Below are positions 1 through 6,712 of a DNA stretch of 6,926 bases, one piece after another. The translations under genes and the position numbers were made by a program. The DNA is from Thermoplasmatota archaeon (lineage in GTDB: Archaea > Thermoplasmatota > Thermoplasmata > RBG-16-68-12 > JAGMCJ01): assembly GCA_022848825.1 (NCBI GenBank), contig JAJISH010000424.1, positions 1 to 6,926 of the forward strand, given 5' to 3'. Numbering within the stretch: position 1 is the first letter of the stretch; every line of letters starts with the position of its first letter. The notes beneath the pieces are model-generated. The model was not told where the DNA came from, ran no database searches, and saw nothing but the letters and a program-made list of their open reading frames with translations.

Positions 1-1896
1 AAAGCAGGACCCAAGAAGGAGGAGGCAGCCGAGCCTGTTGAATCGGGGGTGACAGTGCAGGAAAGCCCTGCGATGCAGGACGCGTCGGTATCTGCGGATT
101 GCTCAGATCAGGTGGACGACTGGATGGCCAGGGCGAGTGCAGCAATGGAACTCAAGAAGTACGCAAAGGCGATTGAGTTCTTGGACAGGGTTCTTGAGCT
201 GTCACCGAGGGATCCGCAGGGATGGTACAAGAAGGGTGTGTGCCTTGCGAAACTAGGAAACCACGTCGATGACATCGGGTGCTATGAGAAGGCCATCGAA
301 GAGAACCCGGAAGACGCCCGACTCTGGTTCATGAAAGGGAGGTCCCAAAGGGAGACCAAATCATTCGTGGATGCCCTCTTCTCGATGGACAGATCCCTAG
401 AGATAAGACCTGATTTCACCGAGGCCTGGCACTCGAAGGGAGAGCTGCTTGGGGTTCTTGGGAAGATCGCGGAGGCCTATGCCTCCTTCTCAGAGGCTCT
501 CAGGCTGAATCCAGATTATACAGAGGCAAGAATCAGGAGGAACGATGCAGAGGCGGTCCTCATAAACAAGGGCATGCAAACGCTGATCGCTGGGACGACC
601 TCTTGGAGTGACTTGCCAGCCAGCATGCGTTACGATGCCCGGTCTGGACCCAGCACATCGAGAATCGCCCTGATTTCGCAGGCTGAGGATGCCATGTCTG
701 AGAATCGGCTTGAGGAGAGCCTCTACCTCTACGATCAGGCACTGGCCTTGGATGCCAGTGACTCCTTCCTTTGGCGAGAGAAAGGGAATGTCCTCTCCAA
801 AATGGGAAGACACAGGCGAGCGAGTGAATGCTACCAAAGGTCCGCCTCCGTGGCAGGCCAAGCGCCCCAAGCCCCACGCAAAGTCGAGAGGGAAGAACTC
901 CCCTCACCGGGTCAGGCTGAGTCTCACGAGGCGAGCCCGACGGCAAGCGCACCCAATGATGACACGCACGACTCCGAAGCGGCAGCCGAAGAAGCGGAGG
1001 AGACTGCAGTCAGGACACCTCAATCTGATGGAACGGGAGAGGACCGGATAGGCGCCGAGAATGTCTCGAGGCTACAGAGGAAGATAGATGAGATTGTCTC
1101 ATCTGAGGATGAGTCTCCCCCCACAGAGGCAGAGAACGAGGAGGTTTTCATCTCGAGCAGGCTCAAGGTCAAATCAGCGAAGGAGAAGGAGTTGCTGCCG
1201 ACCTACGTGAAGGGGTTCGACGAAGCTCTCGGGGGCGGGATCCCAAAGGGTCACACGGTCATCGTAGCCGGTGGGGCGGGGACGATGAAGTCCTCCCTGG
1301 CGTTTTCCATCCTCTTCAATAATGCCATGGAACGGGGAAGAATGGGGCTTTATGTGACGCTCGACCAAAACACTAGCAGTCTGATTGCCCAGGCTTCCTC
1401 TCTTGGAATGCGGTACGAAAGAGCGCGGAAGCTACTCAGGATATTCGATATGGCTCATATCAAGAGCCACACGTCGAGGACAAGGGAACAATGGATGAAC
1501 ATGCTCTACACCCAGATCAAGAGACTGAGGAACAAGTTCGAGCTGGATTTCATTGTCATCGACTCACTCGACGCCCTACTGACGCTAGGGGAGGTTGAGA
1601 ACAAGAGGTCAAGGGTTTTCAGGCTCTTCGAGTGGTTGAGGCAACTCGGAGTCACGACTCTCGTCGTGTGCGAGAGACCTGACTTCGTGATTGGCGGAAA
1701 CGTGATTCAGTCCAAGAGTATGGAGGACTTCCTTGCCGATGGGATAATCCACCTCAGGCTCCATCTGGTCAACGACGTGGATGTCCAGAGGAGGATCAGA
1801 TGTTTGAAAATGCGAGAGGCGAACCACAGCACAGGATACATGGCCCTTTCCTGGGATGATGGCTCATTCAATGTCACAAGAGCGGTCAGGAGATAA
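1..1896 (+). CDS. TPR-repeat protein fused to a C-terminal KaiC/RAD55-like ATPase domain (5' partial)
   Basis: The frame is open from base 1. The first candidate start, GTG at 49, has no well-spaced ribosome-binding site, so the gene probably begins outside the window. Residues below count from that GTG. Residues 23-158 form four consecutive 34-residue TPR units, and a second set of about two lies at 205-270. A low-complexity linker rich in Glu, Ser, Pro and Ala runs 271-385. The KaiC-like domain (386-615) starts with a GFDEALGGGIPKG-type entry. Its P-loop is GGAGTMKSS (408-416, Lys414), its Walker B strand is FIVIDSLDAL (Asp505), and its C-terminal RRIRCLKMR motif (581-589) with His593 matches the KaiC strand that contacts nucleotide across the subunit interface. 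Asp439-Gln440 occupy the place of KaiC's catalytic Glu-Glu, so hydrolysis may be weak. TPRs suggest a protein-binding scaffold; the partner is unknown. It heads the visible operon, 1 nt before the next ATPase gene. Confidence 0.9.
   Translation, partial: KAGPKKEEAAEPVESGVTVQESPAMQDASVSADCSDQVDDWMARASAAMELKKYAKAIEFLDRVLELSPRDPQGWYKKGVCLAKLGNHVDDIGCYEKAIEENPEDARLWFMKGRSQRETKSFVDALFSMDRSLEIRPDFTEAWHSKGELLGVLGKIAEAYASFSEALRLNPDYTEARIRRNDAEAVLINKGMQTLIAGTTSWSDLPASMRYDARSGPSTSRIALISQAEDAMSENRLEESLYLYDQALALDASDSFLWREKGNVLSKMGRHRRASECYQRSASVAGQAPQAPRKVEREELPSPGQAESHEASPTASAPNDDTHDSEAAAEEAEETAVRTPQSDGTGEDRIGAENVSRLQRKIDEIVSSEDESPPTEAENEEVFISSRLKVKSAKEKELLPTYVKGFDEALGGGIPKGHTVIVAGGAGTMKSSLAFSILFNNAMERGRMGLYVTLDQNTSSLIAQASSLGMRYERARKLLRIFDMAHIKSHTSRTREQWMNMLYTQIKRLRNKFELDFIVIDSLDALLTLGEVENKRSRVFRLFEWLRQLGVTTLVVCERPDFVIGGNVIQSKSMEDFLADGIIHLRLHLVNDVDVQRRIRCLKMREANHSTGYMALSWDDGSFNVTRAVRR
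1888..1892 (+). promoter_or_regulatory. Shine-Dalgarno site that fixes the start of the second ATPase gene
   Basis: AGGAG ends five bases before the ATG at 1898 and overlaps the end of the upstream gene (stop TAA 1894-1896). Longer in-frame starts exist at 1856, 1859 and 1871, but none has a comparable site and they would overlap the upstream gene by up to 41 bases. The extra 14 residues also carry no recognisable conserved sequence. Confidence 0.7.
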
Positions 1897-1897
1897 C

Positions 1898-2701
1898 ATG
1901 GCTTCTTCAACGTCCAGAGAGTGGTCAGGGATTGCGAGACCTTCGAACGAGAGGATCATGACCTACGTCAGAGGGTTCGATGAAGAGATAGGGGGAGGTA
2001 TCCCCCCAGGACACATTACCCTGATCCATGGTCCGACGGGGACGATGAAATCCTCGCTGGCCTATTACATCCTCTACAACAACGTCCTGGAAGGAAGGAA
2101 GGGTCTCTATGTCACACTCGAACAGGATGTGGAAAGCCTGTCGGACCAGATGGAATCGCTCGGCATGGAGATTGTGGCGGCATCGAAACTCATACCGATA
2201 CTCGACCTGAGCAGAGGTAGAGAGAGGCTCCAAGAGTTGGATGAGAAGATGAGGTCGTTCAAGAAGAGGGTCCCGAACAGTCCTCTAGCAGAGAACGGGT
2301 TCCTTGGCATAGTTCAAGACAAGGTGGAGGAGCTCAAGAGGAAGCACGGTTTCGGTTTGCTGGTCATAGACTCGCTCGAGGCATTGGAGCTGGTTGCCGA
2401 CTTCCCTGACAGGAGGAGGAACCTCTTCGATCTCTTCGAGTGGCTCAGATCACTCAACGTGACCGCTTTCGTGGTCTCAGAGTCCGCTCCAGACTTACTG
2501 GGTTTCCTAAGGTTCGAGGAAACCTTCGACGAAGCTTTCCTCGCTGATGCCATTTTCGAGCTCAAGATGGAGATAGTGAACAATGTTGATGTTCAGAGAA
2601 GGATCAGATGTGTGAAGATGAGGAGCGTCGACCACAAGACGGACTACTTCACGCTCATACACGAGAACAAGTGGTTCGAAATCACCAAGGCGATCTGCTA
2701 G
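1898..2701 (+). CDS. KaiC/RAD55-like single-domain ATPase
   Basis: A 267-residue RecA-fold ATPase with one KaiC-like domain, against two in cyanobacterial KaiC. After a short Ser/Arg-rich lead, residues 21-39 hold the KaiC-type entry (YVRGFDEEIGGGIPPG). The P-loop GPTGTMKSS is at 45-53 (Lys51). Glu75-Gln76 stand where KaiC has its catalytic Glu-Glu, so the first Glu is kept. Walker B is LLVIDSLEAL with Asp158. VQRRIRCVKMR at 232-242 and His246 match the KaiC intersubunit nucleotide-contact strand. Between about 104 and 150 is a long charged helical insert, longer than in the paralogs on either side, which could be a partner-binding element. The start at 1898 is chosen for its strong ribosome-binding site, and the 1-nt gap to the previous gene implies translational coupling. 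Likely role (inference): signalling ATPase acting with the neighbouring membrane proteins. The substrate beyond ATP is unknown. Confidence 0.9.
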   Translation: MASSTSREWSGIARPSNERIMTYVRGFDEEIGGGIPPGHITLIHGPTGTMKSSLAYYILYNNVLEGRKGLYVTLEQDVESLSDQMESLGMEIVAASKLIPILDLSRGRERLQELDEKMRSFKKRVPNSPLAENGFLGIVQDKVEELKRKHGFGLLVIDSLEALELVADFPDRRRNLFDLFEWLRSLNVTAFVVSESAPDLLGFLRFEETFDEAFLADAIFELKMEIVNNVDVQRRIRCVKMRSVDHKTDYFTLIHENKWFEITKAIC

Positions 2702-2707
2702 GATGGG

Positions 2708-3265
2708 ATGACTTTGAGATGGAGACGACTGGGACTCGTCCTGTTGAGGGCTCTAATCCTTTTCGCGCTTTCTGCCGTCCTCGTCGGCGGGTTCTGGTTT
2801 CATGCTGAGTTCTACAAACTCGGCCTTCCCATCTTGATTATCACAGGTGCAGTGACAGTCACAATGATGGTTCTTGCCTTCAGATTCGCGATCACAGGCG
2901 AGTACCGGTCCTTCTCGAGGCCAAAGGGATTCCTTGAGTTCGAGTTGGACGAGTTGGACAGGGTTAGGCACGGTCTGAAGAAGTCCACACTCAGGAAGCC
3001 TCAAGAGAAACGGGAAATCCGGCCTGGGAACGTGGTATCAGCAAGGCTGATAGGGAACGATGACACTGAGGTTCTCAAGCTAAGAATAGCAGGCATTGAC
3101 CGGAAGTACCTAGCTGACTTCGACAAAGGAGATCTCCGGGCACTTGGGATCGGCTCCAAAGGTGAGCTTTCCGAGATGTGGGGGAAGTTGGGCGGGAGAC
3201 TGGACGAGAGAGTGTGTGGTGAGCTAATCTTCTTCGAGCGACTTGGGAGGGAGAGAAGGAAATGA
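2708..3265 (+). CDS. Two-helix membrane protein with a putative cytosolic ASCH (PUA-like) domain
   Basis: 185 residues. An Arg-rich N-terminus (MTLRWRR) precedes two hydrophobic helices at about 8-30 and 39-62, joined by a short loop. The positive-inside rule puts both ends in the cytosol. Residues 75-180 resemble the ASCH fold: a G-x-K-x-x-T-x-R motif (Gly89, Lys91, Thr94, Arg96), then RPGNVV (105-110, the usual 'pGD.v' turn), a beta strand, an acidic helix at about 137-146, an 'xGxxSxxEL..MW' stretch (147-158), and a closing GELIFFERL strand. From memory of E. coli YqfB, Lys91 and Thr94 match its catalytic Lys and Thr, but the acidic residue expected before the Gly appears to be Leu146, so a binding role seems likelier than hydrolysis. 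ASCH domains are linked to nucleoside or RNA binding. The ATG lies 6 nt after the previous stop with a weak AGG site, and the gene overlaps the next by 4 nt. The domain call is motif-based and moderately sure; the gene itself is secure. Confidence 0.85.
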   Translation: MTLRWRRLGLVLLRALILFALSAVLVGGFWFHAEFYKLGLPILIITGAVTVTMMVLAFRFAITGEYRSFSRPKGFLEFELDELDRVRHGLKKSTLRKPQEKREIRPGNVVSARLIGNDDTEVLKLRIAGIDRKYLADFDKGDLRALGIGSKGELSEMWGKLGGRLDERVCGELIFFERLGRERRK

Positions 3266-5046
3266 CCCCAGAATTCGTCCTCGTTCTTGTGATTTCGGTT
3301 TTCACGCTGGCGGTCTTGGTCGCAGGAATCTTGTTTCTCAATCAAGGAAGGATGAAGACGCTGTTCGTTGCACTTCACATCCTGTTTCTAATGGTGAACA
3401 TCTCTTGGCTTGTGGGAAGACAACTCCACGAGAATGGGTTGGATATTCTAACCTTGTCCTCGACTGTCATGGTTTTCCCCGTAGTCGCAATCCTCGTCCT
3501 TGCATTCTTCCACGGACGCTCGTTTACAGGAAGAATCTACTTGCCAATCATGATCTTCCTTCCGTCTCTGGGCATAGTCTATGTCTCAGTCGTCGAGGCC
3601 TGGACAAGCTCGGACCTCTACGACCACTCCGTTTTCATTTACTACATCGTCTTCTGCCTCGCAATCTCCCTTGCAGAGTCCATTGCAGTCTGGCTGAGGT
3701 CCTCTATCCTTCGAAAGGAGGGATACCTCCTCGTGCTTTCCCTCATCATTCTTCTTGTCACCGGACCGATTCACTACCAGGAGCTTAGAATCCTGAGCGC
3801 TGACGACTTCATCGGTCCGAACCTGGGGTTCCCCCTCTCTGGTGTGGCGATACTGATGGCACTCCTTAGGACAGACCATCCACCGGTGAGTGTCAAGACC
3901 AAGAGAAGGACCCAGGAGAATGCATTAAGGTTCCTCCCTGAACCTGGAAGGCTCCACTTCGTGAGCGAGGCGAGGCCCAAGTACTCGAGGTCGATTTTCG
4001 CTGATGAGCTTGACAATGGGAAGGCGGGACTCGTGCTGGCCTCCTCAGGAATGGGACAATCCGCATTCAGGTCTAGAATCAGAAATGCTGCCACAATCGA
4101 GGTCTCATTCACAAACGGAAAGGACAGCATCAGGGCCTGGGATTTGGGTCGAGTCTATTACTGCATCCGGGATTTCGCATCAGCTCATAGGAATGGCATC
4201 GTACTTGTCGACGCTTTCCCACTACTTGTGTACAATAACGACATAAGTTCTGCAAGAGAGTTGGTCTCTTCCATGCGGAGCCTCGCAAAACGCACCGATT
4301 GCACGTTCCTCGTCCCCTTGTCCCTCCTGACAAGCACTGAATCTTCTCGACTCGTAGTATCTGGAGACAGCATGATGGAATTCCCTGATGTCGAGATCAA
4401 AGTGCTTGAGATACTGGAGGCCCACATCGGCAACCTCAGCAGACACCTCCTTCGGAAGTATTGCAGGAGCAAGGGCATCGCGATCAAGGACTTGTTGCTC
4501 GAGGATGTTCCGGACCTCGCCTTGTGGATAATGAATACCCTGGATTCACTGGGTGTCCGTGCAGGTGATGCCGCCATGCTCAGGAACTGGAAGAATGAAT
4601 CATATTCAACTTCTCTAGACCTGATGAGATTCTGCAACTCCGACATCGAGGAAGCCCAGAGGCTTCAAGCGGACCCGCCCTTCACCACGGAATCGCTCAT
4701 TCCTCAAGTTGTATATGCCGGAATGGACGTCCCACCGGGCACAAGGACGGCAAAAGCCACCAAGATGTCAGAGAAGGCCATGAGAGAAGGACTCCTGTTG
4801 GTCTTCTTGAAGTACTTCGGAGAGGCGGGAAGATTCGTCTTGGCGAGAGAGCTTGGGGAACTGAACAAGAGACTGGATAGCCTCACTGTGGCGGATCTCA
4901 TACCTCTGGCGGACAGAGCGCAAGAGGCAATGATGGATTTCGGGGAGATTGTAGACATAGAGAATATCAGGACGGATATGAAATCGAAAGGATATCGCAT
5001 GAGAGATGAGATAGTGGGACTTGTATCAGAAGGTGGCTTAGCATGA
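3262..5046 (+). CDS. Seven-transmembrane protein with a DUF835-like domain (putative receptor/sensor)
   Basis: 594 residues. Seven hydrophobic helices lie near 5-26, 34-52, 64-84, 92-112, 122-144, 153-170 and 186-203. Positive charges alternate (NQGRMK, HGRSFTGR, WLRSSILRKEG and VKTKRR inside), which fits an outside N-terminus and a cytosolic C-terminal half. This layout resembles the 7TM sensor modules of archaeal and bacterial signalling proteins. Residues about 224-370 match DUF835: a 'lPEPGR.hfv.E..p.yS..iF.del..gkaGLVLA' lead and then GIVLVDAFPLLVYNN (312-326), followed by a helix and a TFLVPLSLL strand (348-356). A helical tail (about 375-594) containing AMREGLLLVFLKYFGEAGRF (506-525) is not recognised. 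No histidine-kinase or response-regulator motif is present. It overlaps both neighbours by ATGA, and a purine-rich GGGAGGGAG tract (3245-3253) precedes the start. Inferred role: a membrane receptor passing signals to the KaiC-like ATPases. The ligand is unknown. Confidence 0.88.
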   Translation: MTPEFVLVLVISVFTLAVLVAGILFLNQGRMKTLFVALHILFLMVNISWLVGRQLHENGLDILTLSSTVMVFPVVAILVLAFFHGRSFTGRIYLPIMIFLPSLGIVYVSVVEAWTSSDLYDHSVFIYYIVFCLAISLAESIAVWLRSSILRKEGYLLVLSLIILLVTGPIHYQELRILSADDFIGPNLGFPLSGVAILMALLRTDHPPVSVKTKRRTQENALRFLPEPGRLHFVSEARPKYSRSIFADELDNGKAGLVLASSGMGQSAFRSRIRNAATIEVSFTNGKDSIRAWDLGRVYYCIRDFASAHRNGIVLVDAFPLLVYNNDISSARELVSSMRSLAKRTDCTFLVPLSLLTSTESSRLVVSGDSMMEFPDVEIKVLEILEAHIGNLSRHLLRKYCRSKGIAIKDLLLEDVPDLALWIMNTLDSLGVRAGDAAMLRNWKNESYSTSLDLMRFCNSDIEEAQRLQADPPFTTESLIPQVVYAGMDVPPGTRTAKATKMSEKAMREGLLLVFLKYFGEAGRFVLARELGELNKRLDSLTVADLIPLADRAQEAMMDFGEIVDIENIRTDMKSKGYRMRDEIVGLVSEGGLA

Positions 5047-5774
5047 AACCGAGAATCAGAACGTACATAGATGGGTTTGACAGCATTCTGAACGGAGGGA
5101 TACCCGAAGGACACAATGTGCTCGTTGTCGGTACACCTGGCACGATGAAATCCTCAGTGGCGTACTCAGTCTTGTACAACAATGCCATCAACAATGGAAC
5201 GAAGGGGCTCTACATATCGCTTGAGCAGAAGAGAGCCAGTCTGTTCGACCACATGAGGAGCCTCGGAATGAGCCCTGAAACCGTGAAGGACCGGGTTAGC
5301 GTCCTAGACTTGAGTGAGCTGAGGAAGAAGATGCGGGACGCACAGCAGGATGTCTGGATAGACTTCCTCCAGATGTATACGAAGAGCATCAAGAAGGGTT
5401 TTGACTACAGACTTCTGGTTCTCGACTCACTCGACGCGGTTGAGGCTCTGGCGAAGTTTGACGACTTCAGGATGGAGTTCTTCAAGTTGCTCAAGTGGTT
5501 CAAGTCCCTCGGACTCACGACCTTCATAATAACGGAGATGCCGGGGGTCAGTTCTCCCATTATGTCCAGTCCCGACATATGGAGTTCCTTCGGGAAGCAC
5601 AAAGAAGACTACCTCGCCGATGGGATCGTGTTCTTGAAGATGGAGAAAAGAGGGGACTTCGAGGTGCAAAGGAGAATAAGATGCGTCAAAATGAGAAGCG
5701 TCCGGCACGACACGAGATACTTCGCAATGGTCTTCGATGGGGGAAGATTCCAAGTAACCAGAATCATGGCCTAG
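5043..5774 (+). CDS. KaiC/RAD55-like single-domain ATPase (third paralog)
   Basis: 243 residues, the most compact of the three ATPases, with almost no N-terminal extension: the KaiC entry motif (TYIDGFDSILNGGIPEG) begins at residue 7. The P-loop is GTPGTMKSS (30-38, Lys36), Glu61-Gln62 sit at the catalytic-glutamate position, and Walker B is LLVLDSLDAV with Asp128. VQRRIRCVKMR at 208-218 with His222 keeps the intersubunit contact residues. The LADGIVFLKM strand (191-200) is shared almost word for word with the other two copies. The gene starts in an ATGA overlap with the seven-helix gene, and AAGGTGG (5030-5036) gives a ribosome-binding site six bases before the ATG. It ends in a CTAG shared with the convergent gene. 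It is the last gene of the visible operon. Probably a signalling ATPase that could co-assemble with the upstream paralogs; this is inference. Confidence 0.9.
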   Translation: MKPRIRTYIDGFDSILNGGIPEGHNVLVVGTPGTMKSSVAYSVLYNNAINNGTKGLYISLEQKRASLFDHMRSLGMSPETVKDRVSVLDLSELRKKMRDAQQDVWIDFLQMYTKSIKKGFDYRLLVLDSLDAVEALAKFDDFRMEFFKLLKWFKSLGLTTFIITEMPGVSSPIMSSPDIWSSFGKHKEDYLADGIVFLKMEKRGDFEVQRRIRCVKMRSVRHDTRYFAMVFDGGRFQVTRIMA

Positions 5775-6691
5775 TTGATGCCTCTCCTGATAACCCTCAC
5801 CATTATCCTTGTTGATCGGCATTTCGGGCATTGTCTGATGTATGATGATGAGACGAAGGTACCACAGCGTGAGTCGCCCCGGCACATTATCTCGTAGAGA
5901 ATGTCTCCTTCACCAATCTCCTCGTGGTAGGACAGTTGCTTCCCCGCAGCGACTGCAACGCCACTTCCCTTCGTAGAGACAGCGGATGCGTTCTCGCGCA
6001 ACAGCCATCTCTCCTCACCGCTTTCATCATACAACACTACTTTGTGCGGGTGGAGAACCGCCACATACTCATCGGCTGAGAGATCGAATGCACTGTCATC
6101 CAAGGACCGCTCCGAAGTCAGATCACAATCCTCTGTGACGGATAGGAGCCTGTGACGAAGCACGACGAAAAGGGATTCCCTTCCCGATGCCAGCGCCACA
6201 ATGGCATCAGGAAACTCGGCCTCGGTGATACAACGACCGGCCTTCGAGAATGCAGTCAAATTCTTCCCACCTCCCACGAAAACTCTTCCGCGGAAGCAGG
6301 TCACATGTTTCCCGCCAGAGTCCACCTTCCAGAGCTCTCTCCCCTCCCTGCTGAAGGCCAACAGCTCTTTCTCTGTGAGGACGGCAGCGATATCGGAAAC
6401 CGCGAAATCCACGGGTGAGGAGGCCAAGGGAATTTCCTTCATCGTGACTCCTATACGGTTCACCAAGCGTATGCCGTTCTCATATGCGATCGAGAACGCG
6501 TCTTCTTGCGGGGAGAAGCCGAAACCGACTACCCTCCCCTTCAGGGAGACTGTCCATCTCTTCAGCCCAGCCTCATCGAGAAACATCGTCTTCGACCCGC
6601 TGGAGATGAGTATCCCTCTTTCCCCCGCCAAGAGATGGATGTGGTCCAGTCGTTCCTCGGACTCGGTCTTCCATATCTGTCTTACGCTCAC
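5771..6691 (-). CDS. Beta-propeller-like (PQQ/WD40-type repeat) protein with a C-terminal zinc-ribbon-like tail
   Basis: 306 residues read from a GTG at 6691. Residues 15-255 are short beta strands in repeated units of the form 'hhhaf...G.elW.v', seen for example at MFLDEAGLKRWTVSL (36-50), LLAFSREGRELWKV (110-123), LTAFSKAGRC (145-154) and VVLYDESGEERWLL (218-231). This is typical of outer strands in a six- or seven-bladed propeller. The tail has Cys270, Cys276, Cys288 and Cys291: a normal CPKC second knuckle but a stretched C-x5-C first knuckle. No signal peptide or membrane helix is visible, so it is probably cytosolic. The GTG has no clear ribosome-binding site. An in-frame stop lies at 6728-6730, so upstream extension is at most a dozen codons and would need a non-canonical start. 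The propeller suggests a protein-interaction platform; the partner is unknown. It converges on the ATPase operon, so co-regulation is not implied. Confidence 0.82.
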   Translation of the reverse strand: MSVRQIWKTESEERLDHIHLLAGERGILISSGSKTMFLDEAGLKRWTVSLKGRVVGFGFSPQEDAFSIAYENGIRLVNRIGVTMKEIPLASSPVDFAVSDIAAVLTEKELLAFSREGRELWKVDSGGKHVTCFRGRVFVGGGKNLTAFSKAGRCITEAEFPDAIVALASGRESLFVVLRHRLLSVTEDCDLTSERSLDDSAFDLSADEYVAVLHPHKVVLYDESGEERWLLRENASAVSTKGSGVAVAAGKQLSYHEEIGEGDILYEIMCRGDSRCGTFVSSSYIRQCPKCRSTRIMVRVIRRGIN

Positions 6692-6712
6692 ACATCTCGG
6701 ATAGGAACATTT

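Noticed and set aside
1856..1897. Longer start for the second ATPase (ATG 1856, 1859 or 1871)
   Set aside because: It would overlap the upstream gene by up to 41 nt and add residues with no family match, whereas ATG 1898 has AGGAG at ideal spacing.
4185..4646. Antisense open frame of 153 codons on the minus strand
   Set aside because: It lies wholly inside the well-supported 7TM-DUF835 gene, has no recognisable domain and looks like a by-product of codon bias. The same applies to antisense frames at 490-952, 3001-3378 and 5427-5885.
3262..5046. Histidine kinase reading of the seven-helix protein
   Set aside because: The 7TM layout resembles kinase sensor modules, but there is no phospho-acceptor His box and no N/G1/G2 ATP-binding motif after it.
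49..5774. A cyanobacterial-type Kai circadian clock
   Set aside because: All three ATPases have a single KaiC-like domain without a second (CII) phosphorylated half, and no KaiA- or KaiB-like gene is visible. KaiC-like here means fold family only.
1898..5774. ArlH/FlaH archaellum ATPase or GvpD gas-vesicle regulator
   Set aside because: No archaellum or gas-vesicle genes are adjacent, and the three-copy arrangement with DUF835 and ASCH-like membrane proteins does not fit either cluster.
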